A stretch of 64,000 nucleotides of DNA from Candidatus Omnitrophota bacterium (GTDB taxonomy: Bacteria; Omnitrophota; Gorgyraeia; Pluralincolimonadales; Pluralincolimonadaceae): contig JAGONY010000002.1 of the NCBI GenBank assembly GCA_017992785.1, positions 1 through 64,000 on the forward strand. Reading direction: 5' to 3'. The position numbers and the translations under genes are program-made. Within the stretch, counting starts at the first letter, position 1. The number at the start of each line of letters is the position of its first letter. Shown here piece by piece: positions 34,753 through 43,902 of the stretch. The notes under the pieces are model-generated. The model had not been told where the DNA came from. It ran no database searches and saw only the letters and a program-made list of their open reading frames with translations.

Positions 34753-34817
34753 GGATATTTCCCCTTTTTGGATGATTTTATCCCAATAGGGGCGCAAAAG
34801 CAATAAAATTTCTTTTC

Positions 34818-34845
34818 TTGCTTTTTTAGGGATTTTTGCTATAAT
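34818..34845 (+). promoter_or_regulatory. Promoter of the nadE-glnA-ANTAR operon
   Basis: TTGCTT (34818-34823), 16-base spacer, perfect TATAAT (34840-34845). The predicted start near 34852 leaves a leader of about 19 bases with AGAGG before the ATG at 34871. Confidence 0.65.
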
Positions 34846-34870
34846 AAGAGGCTAAATTAGAGAGGTGAAA

Positions 34871-36583
34871 ATGGACCCAATCCGCTTTGCGATGGCCCAG
34901 ATAAACCCGACAGTGGGCGACCTCCAGGGCAATAAGGAAAAGATCATTAAGTACATAAGTGACGCAAGATCATTGGGTTGCGACATAGTTATCCTCCCTG
35001 AACTGGCTTTGACCGGATATCCCCCCGAAGACCTGCTTCTGAAGTCCCAGTTCATTGATGACGCCGCCAAGGCCCTCAACGATATAGTGCATAAGACGGA
35101 TAACATCATAGCCGTAGTCGGCTGCCTAGACAGGGGCAAGGACGGCATATATAATTCGGCCGCCTTGATCCGCGACAAGGAACTCATACACATATACCAT
35201 AAGATAATGCTCCCGAATTACGGCGTATTCGAAGAAAAACGCTACTTCAAACCCGGGGACGAGTCGTTTGTCTTCAAATTCGAGGGCCTGAAGATAGGCC
35301 TGAACATATGCGAGGATATCTGGGAGGGCAACGGCCCCGCCAGCTTTGAGGCGACGGACATGGGCGCCCAGGTCATGATAAACATCTCGGCCTCGCCGTA
35401 CCACTCGGGCAAGCTTCAGGCGCGCGAGAATATGCTGATAAAAAGGGCCCAGGATACCGCGTCGATAATCCTGTATGATAACCTCGTGGGCGGCCAGGAT
35501 GAGCTTGTTTTCGACGGCGGCAGCATGATCATCGGCTGGAAGGGCAGCATTCTCGCCCGCGGCAAACAGTTCGAGGAAGATATTGTGCTTTTCGACCTTA
35601 ATGTCGAGGAGTACCTGAAATACAGGAAAGCGCCGAAGAGGAAGAGCGCAGGAGGGGATTACAGGAGCAAGGAGGTCTCCCTGAAAAAGTGCGAGGTCAA
35701 GATCAGGCCCCCGTTCCCGCCCCGCAGGACCGAGAAGCTCGGAAGCATAGAAGAGATCTACAAGGCGCTTGTTGTCGGCACGAAGGATTACCTCCTGAAG
35801 AATGGTTTTAAAAAGGCGGTCGTCGGGGTCAGCGGCGGGATCGATTCCGCGCTCGTCGTGTGCATAGCTGCCGACGCGATCGGCAAGGAGAATGTCACCG
35901 CGGTCACGATGCCTTCTATGCATACGAAGGAAGAGACGCGCATCGACGCCGTAGCAGTCGCTAAGCACCTCGGCGTAAAGGTCCTGACGATGCCTATAAG
36001 CGTGCTCTACCAGTCATATATGAGGATACTTAAGAAGGAGTTCAAGGACGCGAAGCCGAACATAGCCGAAGAGAACCTGCAGGCAAGGATACGCGGGAAT
36101 ATCCTCATGGCGCTTTCGAATAAATTCGAATGGCTTGTCCTCGCGACCGGAAACAAGAGCGAGATGTCCACCGGGTATTGCACGCTCTACGGCGACATGG
36201 CCGGGGGTTTCGCGGTGCTCAAGGACGTCCCGAAGACGGTCGTATACCAGCTTGCCGAATACAGGAACGCGGTGGCAAGGAAAGAGATTATACCGGCTAC
36301 AACCATAAAGAGGGCGCCGTCGGCTGAATTGAAGCCGAACCAGAAGGACCAGGATTCCCTTCCGCCTTACCATATCCTCGACGCGATATTAAAACTCTAC
36401 GTCGAGGAGGACAAGTCCGCTGCGGAGATAGTAGCGCAGCGTTTCGACTCTAAGACCGTAAAGAGAGTCATCACAATGGTAGACAGGAACGAATATAAGA
36501 GGCGTCAGAGCCCTCCCGGCGTAAAGATAACGCCCAAGGCCTTCGGCAGGGACCGCAAGATACCGATAACGAACAGGTATTAA
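34871..36583 (+). CDS. nadE: Glutamine-dependent NAD+ synthetase
   Basis: A 570-residue two-domain enzyme. The N-terminal nitrilase-type glutaminase has the Glu-Lys-Cys triad in LPELALTGYPPED, the HKIMLPNYGVFEE segment and GLNICEDIW. The C-terminal synthetase carries the ATP-pyrophosphatase loop GVSGGIDSALV and LATGNKSEMSTGYCTLYGDM. It makes NAD+ from nicotinate adenine dinucleotide. ATG at 34871 follows AGAGG; an upstream GTG at 34865 overlaps that site. Glutamine use links it to the following glnA. Confidence 0.96.
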   Translation: MDPIRFAMAQINPTVGDLQGNKEKIIKYISDARSLGCDIVILPELALTGYPPEDLLLKSQFIDDAAKALNDIVHKTDNIIAVVGCLDRGKDGIYNSAALIRDKELIHIYHKIMLPNYGVFEEKRYFKPGDESFVFKFEGLKIGLNICEDIWEGNGPASFEATDMGAQVMINISASPYHSGKLQARENMLIKRAQDTASIILYDNLVGGQDELVFDGGSMIIGWKGSILARGKQFEEDIVLFDLNVEEYLKYRKAPKRKSAGGDYRSKEVSLKKCEVKIRPPFPPRRTEKLGSIEEIYKALVVGTKDYLLKNGFKKAVVGVSGGIDSALVVCIAADAIGKENVTAVTMPSMHTKEETRIDAVAVAKHLGVKVLTMPISVLYQSYMRILKKEFKDAKPNIAEENLQARIRGNILMALSNKFEWLVLATGNKSEMSTGYCTLYGDMAGGFAVLKDVPKTVVYQLAEYRNAVARKEIIPATTIKRAPSAELKPNQKDQDSLPPYHILDAILKLYVEEDKSAAEIVAQRFDSKTVKRVITMVDRNEYKRRQSPPGVKITPKAFGRDRKIPITNRY

Positions 36584-36598
36584 AAAGGAGATTCGAAG

Positions 36599-37939
36599 AT
36601 GGCAACAAGGTCGGTGAAGGACAAAGAATATGTTCTGAAGATGGCCAAAGAGGCCAACGTGAAGTTCGTCAGGCTCTGGTTCACTGACATACTCGGTTTC
36701 GTGAAATCGTTCGCTATAACCGTCGAAGAGCTCGAGGGAGCGCTCGATGAGGGCATGGGATTCGACGGTTCCTCGATAGAGGGTTTCGCGCGCATCGACG
36801 AATCGGACATGATGGCCAGGCCCGATCCGAACACGTTCTGCCTCATCCCCTGGAGGCAGAAGGATGATTTCGCCGTCGCGAGGATGTTCTGCGATATCGT
36901 CAGGCCCGACGGGAGCCCGTTCGAGGGCGACCCGAGGTATATCCTGAAGCAGAACCTCAAGCGCGCCGCGAAGCTCGGTTTCACGTTCTATGTGGGCCCC
37001 GAGCTCGAATTCTTCTATTTCAAGAACAACTCCTCGACGGAGTTCCTCGATAACGGCGGGTATTTCGACCTGACTCCGCCCGACCCGGCCGCCGATCTAA
37101 GGCGCGACACGGTATTGATGCTCGAGTCGATGGGCATAGGCGTAGAATACAGCCACCACGAGGTCTCTCCGAGCCAGCACGAGATCGACCTCCGCTATAC
37201 CGATGCGCTTACTATGGCCGACGCCGCGATGACATACCGAGTAACGGTAAAGGAAGTCGCTCAGAGATACGGCGTTTACGCGACATTCATGCCGAAGCCG
37301 GTATCCGGGATGAACGGCTCGGGCATGCATGTCCACCAGTCGTTGTTCAAGGGCGACAAGAACGCGTTCTTCGACGCGAAGGATAAGTACCACCTTTCGA
37401 AGACGGCGAAGAATTATATCGCGGGCATCCTGAAGCATTCGCGCGAGATAACCTCGGTGACGAGCCAGTGGGTCAATTCGTACAAGAGGCTCGTGCCGGG
37501 CTACGAGGCGCCGGTATATATCGCATGGGCAAAGAGGAACCGTTCGACGCTCGTAAGGATACCCGAGTACAAGCCGGGCAGGGAGAAGGCGACGCGCGTG
37601 GAGTACCGTTCGCCGGATCCGGCATGCAACCCTTACCTCGCGTTCAGCGTGATGCTGGCCGCGGGCCTCGAGGGCATAGAGAAGAATTACGACCTCGTTC
37701 CCCCGACCGAGGAGAACGTCTTCGATCTTTCGCCCGAGGAGAGGGCGAAGCGCGGCATCAGGCCGCTTCCGGGAGACCTCTACGAAGCGATCCTTGAGAC
37801 CGAGAAGAGCGCGGTCGTCAGGAAGGCGCTTGGCGAGCACGCTTTCCACACTTTCATAGAGAACAAGAAGATCGAATGGGACAAATACAGGGCTCACGTA
37901 ACGGACTACGAACTCAAGGAATACCTGTCGATACTATGA
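36599..37939 (+). CDS. glnA: Glutamine synthetase type I (short, alpha-type)
   Basis: A 446-residue GlnA making glutamine from glutamate and ammonia. Seen: VKFVRLWFTDILGFVKSF, DGSSIEGFARIDESDM, VGPELEFFYF (metal Glu), the HHEVSPSQHEIDLRY metal/glutamate region, and the GMNGSGMHVHQSL and NSYKRLVPGYEAPVYI segments. The length fits the GSI-alpha group, which lacks the adenylylation insert, so control is more likely by other means. Its stop overlaps the next gene's ATG, a GAF-ANTAR regulator. Confidence 0.96.
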   Translation: MATRSVKDKEYVLKMAKEANVKFVRLWFTDILGFVKSFAITVEELEGALDEGMGFDGSSIEGFARIDESDMMARPDPNTFCLIPWRQKDDFAVARMFCDIVRPDGSPFEGDPRYILKQNLKRAAKLGFTFYVGPELEFFYFKNNSSTEFLDNGGYFDLTPPDPAADLRRDTVLMLESMGIGVEYSHHEVSPSQHEIDLRYTDALTMADAAMTYRVTVKEVAQRYGVYATFMPKPVSGMNGSGMHVHQSLFKGDKNAFFDAKDKYHLSKTAKNYIAGILKHSREITSVTSQWVNSYKRLVPGYEAPVYIAWAKRNRSTLVRIPEYKPGREKATRVEYRSPDPACNPYLAFSVMLAAGLEGIEKNYDLVPPTEENVFDLSPEERAKRGIRPLPGDLYEAILETEKSAVVRKALGEHAFHTFIENKKIEWDKYRAHVTDYELKEYLSIL

Positions 37940-38664
37940 CGCGCAAGGCCTCGGCAAAAACGCCGAAGTCCTTGGCCTACGAGAAGCAGATAGAAGCTCT
38001 CTCGAAGATCAGCCAGACGATCGCCTCGAACCTGTACCTCGAGGACATACTGCGGCTCATCGTCATGGTGACCGCGGAGGTCATGGACTCGAAGATCTGC
38101 TCGCTCATGCTTCTCGACGAGCAGAAGGGCGAGCTGGTCATACGCGCGACGCAGAGCGTCAGCGAGGCCTATAATAAGAAGCCGAACATAAAGATAGGCG
38201 AAGGCATAGCCGGCATAGTGGCAAAAGAGGGCAAGCCGATAGCCGTCGCCGATGTCCGCGAGGATAAGAGGTACGTGAACAGGGACATCGCGAAGAGCGA
38301 GAAGCTCTGCTCCCTTCTGTCGGTGCCGATGGCAGTAAGGGGCAAGATCATAGGTGTCCTGAACGTGTATACCTCGGCGCTTCACAAGTTCTCAAAGACG
38401 GAGGCCAACGTCCTTACGGCGGTCGCGAACCAGGCGGCTGTCGCCATAGAGAACGCCCAGGTAATGGTCCGGTCCAGGATAATACAGGAAGAGCTCGAGA
38501 CGAGAAAGTTCGTCGAAAGGGCGAAGGGCATTTTGATGCGGGAGGGCCTCGGGGAAGAAGACGCTTTCAGGAGGATACAGAAACAGGCGATGAGCCTGCG
38601 CAAGACGATGCGCCAGATCGCCGAAGCGATCATACTTTCCGACGACCTCAAAAAGGGCAAATAA
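37936..38664 (+). CDS. GAF-ANTAR regulator (putative transcription antiterminator)
   Basis: A 242-residue protein. Residues about 15-170 are a GAF sensor domain (SKISQTIASNLYLEDILRLIV and IGEGIAGIVAKEGKPIAVAD). A helix leads into a C-terminal ANTAR domain (about 180-240) with the RNA-binding pattern TRKFVERAKGILMREGLGEEDAFRRIQ split here as VERAKGILMRE and AFRRIQKQAM, and RKTMRQIAEAII. ANTAR proteins bind paired hairpins to prevent termination. ATG at 37936 overlaps the glnA stop (ATGA). The GAF ligand is unknown; nitrogen status is suggested by context. Confidence 0.9.
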   Translation: MTRKASAKTPKSLAYEKQIEALSKISQTIASNLYLEDILRLIVMVTAEVMDSKICSLMLLDEQKGELVIRATQSVSEAYNKKPNIKIGEGIAGIVAKEGKPIAVADVREDKRYVNRDIAKSEKLCSLLSVPMAVRGKIIGVLNVYTSALHKFSKTEANVLTAVANQAAVAIENAQVMVRSRIIQEELETRKFVERAKGILMREGLGEEDAFRRIQKQAMSLRKTMRQIAEAIILSDDLKKGK

Positions 38665-38680
38665 CGGGCATATTTTAAGT

Positions 38681-38709
38681 TTGACTTTAATAAGGTTTTA
38701 TAATATAAT
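38681..38709 (+). promoter_or_regulatory. Promoter of the carbohydrate operon
   Basis: TTGACT (38681-38686), a 17-base spacer and perfect TATAAT (38704-38709) in an AT-rich gap. The predicted start near 38716 leaves a leader of about 52 bases. Operon ends at the terminator at 49493. A regulator site for the ROK protein would be expected here, but no clear palindrome is seen. Confidence 0.8.
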
Positions 38710-38767
38710 CGTTAAAAGATTTTTCTAAGTCTTTCCGGTCAACCCGTAAAAAATGGAGGGAGCAGTC

Positions 38768-39523
38768 ATGAAGAATTTTGTAATTGCCCTGGGCATTTTC
38801 CTGGTTTCGGCGGCCGTTTTAGGGTGCGGCCAGCAGAAAGCGCCGACCTACCAGCCTGCCCCCGTTTCGACGGCTAAGCCCGCTGAAACGGTTGCTGTAA
38901 CTTCGCCTTCGGCTCCGTCAGCGGCGGCGCCTAAGATAGACGTCGCGGTCCAGCCCGCTCCGGTAGCGCCTGCGCCTGCGGTTGCGGTTGCGGCTCCGGC
39001 GGCGACAGGCAAAGAGATGGTCATAGCGGATTTTAACACCGGCGATAAACCAAATAATGTCGGAGGGGATTTCGGCTCATGGGACAAGGACCCGAACGAT
39101 CCGAGCCAGGGAACAAAGATGTCGTTCAATCCCGACGAAAAATACGGCAAGGACGGTTTTTCTCTGCAGCTCGACTACGACGTGGATTCCCCGAACCCGG
39201 CGTATAACGGTTTCTGGATGAAACTCGGGGACGTGGACGCTTCATACTATAATAAGCTCGTGCTTTACATTAAGGGCGACGAGGCCAAGGGTTACCCCCA
39301 GAAGCTGAAGGTCGAGCTGAAGAACGCGAACGGCGAGGTCGGCAAGGCGTATATCACGCAGATAAGCGGGACGTGGGCGCCCGTAGAAGTGCCGTTCTCA
39401 AGCTTCCAGGGCATAAAGGATTTCAGCAAGATGACGGAGTTCACGATCGTGTTTGAAGATTCCGTCTCGAGGCCCAAGGCGGGGACAGTATACATAGACA
39501 ACATAGGGTTCGCGAGAGACTGA
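38768..39523 (+). CDS. Lipoprotein with carbohydrate-binding-like jelly-roll domain
   Basis: A 251-residue lipoprotein (lipobox AVLGC, Cys at about 19), a long Ala/Pro/Val linker (about 22-80), and a C-terminal jelly-roll domain starting MVIADFNTGDKPNNVGGDFG. The same domain makes up the secreted protein at 48909; both share the 18-residue DYDVDSPNPAYNGFWMKL exactly. It resembles CIA30/CBM11-like carbohydrate-binding folds. I chose ATG at 38768 with GGAGGG 7 bases upstream rather than ATG at 38753, which would lie in that site. First gene of the glycan operon. Confidence 0.85.
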   Translation: MKNFVIALGIFLVSAAVLGCGQQKAPTYQPAPVSTAKPAETVAVTSPSAPSAAAPKIDVAVQPAPVAPAPAVAVAAPAATGKEMVIADFNTGDKPNNVGGDFGSWDKDPNDPSQGTKMSFNPDEKYGKDGFSLQLDYDVDSPNPAYNGFWMKLGDVDASYYNKLVLYIKGDEAKGYPQKLKVELKNANGEVGKAYITQISGTWAPVEVPFSSFQGIKDFSKMTEFTIVFEDSVSRPKAGTVYIDNIGFARD

Positions 39524-39529
39524 TAGAGC

Positions 39530-41947
39530 ATGGATTTCAAATTTGACGAAGACGGCTTTAAGCTGGGCACGGAAGACACCTACCTGTATTCGGGGGAGGT
39601 CCATTATTTCAGGATAAGGCCGGAGAACTGGCCCGCGCACCTGAAGAAAGCCAAAGCGGCAAACCTCAATGCCGTGAGCACATATATCCCGTGGGACTGG
39701 CACGAGTATGAGGAAGGCAAGTTCGATTTCTCGGGCCACACGAACCCGCAGAGGAACCTGCTCGGCTTCATCGAGCTGTGCAGGAAGAACGGCCTTAATC
39801 TGATAGTCAAGCCGGGCCCCTACATCCTCGCCGAATACATGGACCACGGCATACCGCAGTGGCTGCTTTCGACGCATCCCGAGATACTTTCACTGAACAG
39901 GGACGGCAAGCCGTTCTCCCACGCGCGCGTCACGCTGATGCACCCGACGTACCTGAAGTACGCGAGGTTATGGTACGACAAGATCCTCGAGATAATCAGG
40001 AACAACTCCGTAAACAAGCCGGACGGCATAATAATATCGATGCAGGTATGCAACGAGATAGGCGTCTTTACGTGGCTCGACAGGGAGGCCGACTATAATC
40101 CCGTCGCGCTCGACTATTATAAGAAGTTCCTTTCCGGGAAATACAAGAAGATAAACAGGCTTAACGCCCTCTACAGGACGAAATACAAGAGTTTCTCGTC
40201 GGTCGTGCCGCCTTCAGGCAATATATCGAAGCCGGCTGAGCTCGCGGCAGACCTCGACTGGCACATGTTCTGGCGCAGTTATTACGCGATGTACCTCGAG
40301 CACCTTATGAAGGAGGCCTCGAAGAGGGGCATAGCCCTGCCGTTCACGCATAACCTGCCGGGATGGGTATGGGGCCGCGCGGTCGAGTTCCCGCTCAACA
40401 TAACGATGTACCAGGATGTCGCAAAGATGTACCCTAAGATAATCCTCGCCGTGGACCATATACCCGAGAACGTGTCCTACAGGAATTTCCACGACGCGTC
40501 GGTGATCCAGCAGTTCGCCCGCGCGATACAGGGCAACAGGGGCCCGACGTTCGTTGCCGAGATGCAGGCCGGCACGAGGGAGCATACCGTCGTGACATAC
40601 CCGGATGAGCTTGAACTCTTCTATAAATCGGCCCTCGCATACGGCGCCGGCGGGATGAATTTCTACATGTTCTCGCAGGGAAAGAACCCTAAAGGCAAGT
40701 CCGCGGTCGGCCCGACATTCTACTGGCAGACGCCTCTCGACCATGACGGCAAGGAATCGCCCCTGTATCCGGTGATCCGAAGGTTCGGAAAACTCGCTTC
40801 ATCCTACGGCACATTGGCATGCAGGGCTAAACCGGAATCGAAAGTCGCGCTGGTATTTTATAAGCCCTATTACGCGACCGAGCTGGTCAACTCCTATGAC
40901 CTTTCAAAGGCGGGCCTCAGCTATAACCCCAAGGCAATAAGGGACAGCGTCTTCTACGAGGGGATGGCTAAGGTCATGAAGATGATAAATTGCGATTACG
41001 ATATAGTAGACCTCGAACAGGCGAAGCCGAAGGACCTCGCGAAATACAGGCAGGTCTGGGCAGTCTCGCTCGAATATATGGACGCGGAAGCGCAGAAACT
41101 TCTCGCAACTTACGCGTTGGGAGGAGGACATCTCGTCATCCTTCCGAGGGTGCCGAAATACGACCTTTCGATGAAGCCGTGCGAGGTTATCAAGCTGGCG
41201 CTCAAGCTCGGCGAGGCCGAGGAGATATATCCTCGGATGCCGACCGTCGAGTTCTTCGACGTAAGGGAGATATCGGTGCTTAATCCCGTCCAGGTATTCA
41301 ACGAGCCGAACACGGAGCCGGTTGCGGTCCTGCAGGATGACAGCGTCTGCGGTTTCATTAAGCATTTCGGACCGGGATGGGCGCTCGTCCTCGGCACGGC
41401 CTTCGGGTATTCGACGGAGGAGAATATTGAGGCCTATTCACGGATCCTGAAGATGGACGACATACACGGCAACGCGTCATCGGCCAACCGCCGGCTTATC
41501 GTGCAGGAGTTCTTCGGGGAAGGCCACGCGTTCCTTTTTGTCGCCAACTATTACAGGACACCCGAATCGGGCTATATAACGTTTGCCGATCCGCAATCGA
41601 GGGCGGAGAAGAAGATGCCGTACGGCGCGGAGATGACCGTACCGCCGCTTACGGGCCTCATAATTCCCGTAGGCGTCCAGGTCAGGGATTCGCACGCGAG
41701 CGGCGCGAAGGTAATGTTCTCGACATCGCAGGTATTGAGCGCCTTCGAAAAAGGCGGTTCGGTATATGTAGAGCTTCACGGCTTCCCGAAGTCGGACGGA
41801 GAGTTGACGGTTGCCCTGAAGAAGAAGCCCAAACAGGTGTTCGCCGACGGGAAGAAGCTGGAATTTTCTTTCAGGTCCGGCGAAGCGATCATACCCTTCA
41901 AGCACAGCGACGAAGGTCCGGTGCTCCTGAAGATAAATCTGGGGTAA
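39530..41947 (+). CDS. GH35 beta-galactosidase-like enzyme (second copy)
   Basis: An 805-residue GH35-type enzyme without a signal peptide, so probably cytoplasmic. Motifs: YSGEVHYFRIRPENW, TYIPWDWHEYEEG, KPGPYILAEYMDHG. The acid/base is the Glu of MQVCNEIG (N175-E176) and the likely nucleophile is E344 (TFVAEMQAGTRE). It diverges from the first GH35 (start of window), which has MELETGWF, so the substrate may differ. The 450 residues after the barrel include a beta-galactosidase trimerisation-like segment and a C-terminal beta domain. It follows the lipoprotein gene by 6 bases. Confidence 0.85.
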   Translation: MDFKFDEDGFKLGTEDTYLYSGEVHYFRIRPENWPAHLKKAKAANLNAVSTYIPWDWHEYEEGKFDFSGHTNPQRNLLGFIELCRKNGLNLIVKPGPYILAEYMDHGIPQWLLSTHPEILSLNRDGKPFSHARVTLMHPTYLKYARLWYDKILEIIRNNSVNKPDGIIISMQVCNEIGVFTWLDREADYNPVALDYYKKFLSGKYKKINRLNALYRTKYKSFSSVVPPSGNISKPAELAADLDWHMFWRSYYAMYLEHLMKEASKRGIALPFTHNLPGWVWGRAVEFPLNITMYQDVAKMYPKIILAVDHIPENVSYRNFHDASVIQQFARAIQGNRGPTFVAEMQAGTREHTVVTYPDELELFYKSALAYGAGGMNFYMFSQGKNPKGKSAVGPTFYWQTPLDHDGKESPLYPVIRRFGKLASSYGTLACRAKPESKVALVFYKPYYATELVNSYDLSKAGLSYNPKAIRDSVFYEGMAKVMKMINCDYDIVDLEQAKPKDLAKYRQVWAVSLEYMDAEAQKLLATYALGGGHLVILPRVPKYDLSMKPCEVIKLALKLGEAEEIYPRMPTVEFFDVREISVLNPVQVFNEPNTEPVAVLQDDSVCGFIKHFGPGWALVLGTAFGYSTEENIEAYSRILKMDDIHGNASSANRRLIVQEFFGEGHAFLFVANYYRTPESGYITFADPQSRAEKKMPYGAEMTVPPLTGLIIPVGVQVRDSHASGAKVMFSTSQVLSAFEKGGSVYVELHGFPKSDGELTVALKKKPKQVFADGKKLEFSFRSGEAIIPFKHSDEGPVLLKINLG

Positions 41948-41953
41948 AAATCA

Positions 41954-43888
41954 ATGAGATCTTACCGTTATGTTATCGCGGTTGCTGCCTTCCTATGCCT
42001 TGCGCAGGACGCCTGTATAGCACAGGACAAAGTCCCCGTAAGGATCCCCGCCGGTTCCGACATCAAAATAATAGAACATTTCAACGACGGCAAGGACCCT
42101 AACGAGATAGGAGGGGTTCCCGCGCTGGTTTCGAAGAAACCGGCTTTCCTGCAGGCCGCCTACAACAACAAGGTAAGGCGCACGTCCGCCGGTTATTCGC
42201 TTGAGATGGAGTTCTATATACCGAAGGGCGAGAGGGCGTCATGGTCTACGGGCTTGAACGACCTCGATATAAGCGCGGCGAAAGGCGTGTCTTTCTGGAT
42301 GAAGGGTTCGGAGGGCTCGGAGAAGTTGTGGCTCTCGATCGAGGACGGCTACGGTGCGAAAAAGGAAGCCGATATCTCCGGACTTGTGAGTCCTTCGACC
42401 GACTGGCAGGAGATAAAAGTGCCGATGGAAAAATTCCCCGGCCTCGACATGAACAAGATGGGCAAGCTCTCATTCATATTCAAGGGAGAGCCGAGCGTCA
42501 TAAGCGGGAAGATATACCTTGATGATATATCGTTTTACGGCGATAAGGAGCTCTTCTTCAACGGCCTGAAGGATAATATCAGCCGTTACCCCGATAAGGT
42601 CCTCGCCGAGGACCGCAGGGGCGAATTGCTGACAAGCCCCGACAGGCAGATGCTTGAGGGCATAGCTAAGGATACATGGGGATTCTTCGACAACGTAGTG
42701 GATAAGCGCAGCAGCCTGCCGCTTGACTGGATATGCATGGCGCCCGAAAGGGCGATAGGCGATTACACGTCTCCTACGAACACCGGCCTTTATTTCATAA
42801 ACCTGGTCGCGGCTTTCGACATGGGATTCATTACGAGGGAGGAAGCGGTCAGGCGTATCTCCGCAACGCTGGATGTCGTGGAGAAGATGCCGCGCTGGCA
42901 CGGCCTTTGGGATAATTACCACTCGACCACGAACCTGCAGGTCACGCGCAAGTATATCTCGTCGGTCGATAACGGATGGTTCGCGGGCGGGCTCATAATA
43001 GCGAGACAGGCGTTTGACAAGGAGCTCGGCAAGCGCTGCTCGAAGCTGCTCGACGAGATGGACTTCTCGGCGCTTTACAACAAGGAGATCGGACAGCTTA
43101 ACCTCGGCTTCGACAGGGATACGGACAGATATTCCCCGTATAATTACGGCCAGCTCAACGGCGAGGCGAGGTTCACGAGCCTTGTGGCGATAGGCAAGGG
43201 CGATGTCCCCCAGGACCACTGGTATAAGATGGCAAGGACTTTCCCTCCCGAAGTGGAGTGGCAGTCGCAGAAGCCGCAGGGCAAGGAAGTGAAAAAATCC
43301 GGCGTGAAATATTACCAGGGTTACTATATATATGAAGGCGAAAAGGTCGTCCCGAGCTGGGGCGGGAGCCTTTTTGAGTTCCTGATGCCGTCGTTGATGG
43401 TCAAGGAGAAGGAACTTGCCCCGAAAGGGCTCGGCCTAAACGACCTGAAGGGCGCGCAGGTGCATATCGCAATGGCGAAGCAGAAGGGATATAAGGCCTG
43501 GGGATTCTCCCCGTGCTCTACCCCGGACGGCAGTTACGGCGGGTATACCGAGTTCGGCGTAGGAGGCATAGGGTTCAAGGGGTATAAGGACGAGGGCGTC
43601 GCGACCCCGCATGTCGTCTTCCTCTCGCTGGCCTTCACGCCCGAAGAGGCGATCTCCTGCATCAGGAGGATGCTCTTCTATTTCGACATGTACGGCGAAT
43701 ACGGTTTTTACGATTCGGTCAACGTGAAGAACGGCAAGGTTTCATACAGGTACCTCGCCCTTGACCAGGGCATGATACTGCCTTCCATAGATAATTACCT
43801 CAATAACGGGGCCATAAGGCAAAGGTTCCATAAGGATCCCGTGGCGAAAAAGGTAGAAAAACTGTTAAACGAGAATTTCTTCGAATAA
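41954..43888 (+). CDS. Secreted glycoamylase-like enzyme with N-terminal CBM-like domain
   Basis: A 644-residue exported protein (signal peptide 1-23, CIAQD). Residues about 35-200 form a jelly roll beginning EHFNDGKDPNEIGG, a distant relative of the two CBM-like proteins of this operon. From about 225 comes a glycoamylase-type (alpha/alpha)6 domain like that of GH144 and of cyclic beta-1,2-glucan synthases: DYTSPTNTGLYFINLVAAFD, YISSVDNGWFAGGLIIAR, GYTEFGVGGIGFKGY and YGEYGFYDSVN. It is probably a periplasmic beta-glucanase, perhaps acting on beta-1,2-glucan. Substrate is inferred from family and from the GH94 gene nearby. Confidence 0.8.
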   Translation: MRSYRYVIAVAAFLCLAQDACIAQDKVPVRIPAGSDIKIIEHFNDGKDPNEIGGVPALVSKKPAFLQAAYNNKVRRTSAGYSLEMEFYIPKGERASWSTGLNDLDISAAKGVSFWMKGSEGSEKLWLSIEDGYGAKKEADISGLVSPSTDWQEIKVPMEKFPGLDMNKMGKLSFIFKGEPSVISGKIYLDDISFYGDKELFFNGLKDNISRYPDKVLAEDRRGELLTSPDRQMLEGIAKDTWGFFDNVVDKRSSLPLDWICMAPERAIGDYTSPTNTGLYFINLVAAFDMGFITREEAVRRISATLDVVEKMPRWHGLWDNYHSTTNLQVTRKYISSVDNGWFAGGLIIARQAFDKELGKRCSKLLDEMDFSALYNKEIGQLNLGFDRDTDRYSPYNYGQLNGEARFTSLVAIGKGDVPQDHWYKMARTFPPEVEWQSQKPQGKEVKKSGVKYYQGYYIYEGEKVVPSWGGSLFEFLMPSLMVKEKELAPKGLGLNDLKGAQVHIAMAKQKGYKAWGFSPCSTPDGSYGGYTEFGVGGIGFKGYKDEGVATPHVVFLSLAFTPEEAISCIRRMLFYFDMYGEYGFYDSVNVKNGKVSYRYLALDQGMILPSIDNYLNNGAIRQRFHKDPVAKKVEKLLNENFFE

Positions 43889-43902
43889 AAGGCGGGGCGA
43901 AG

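Noticed and set aside
38681-38760. A ROK-type palindromic operator in the glycan operon leader
   Set aside because: Only loose CTTTAA/TTAAAAG pairing in an AT-rich stretch; not distinguishable from chance.
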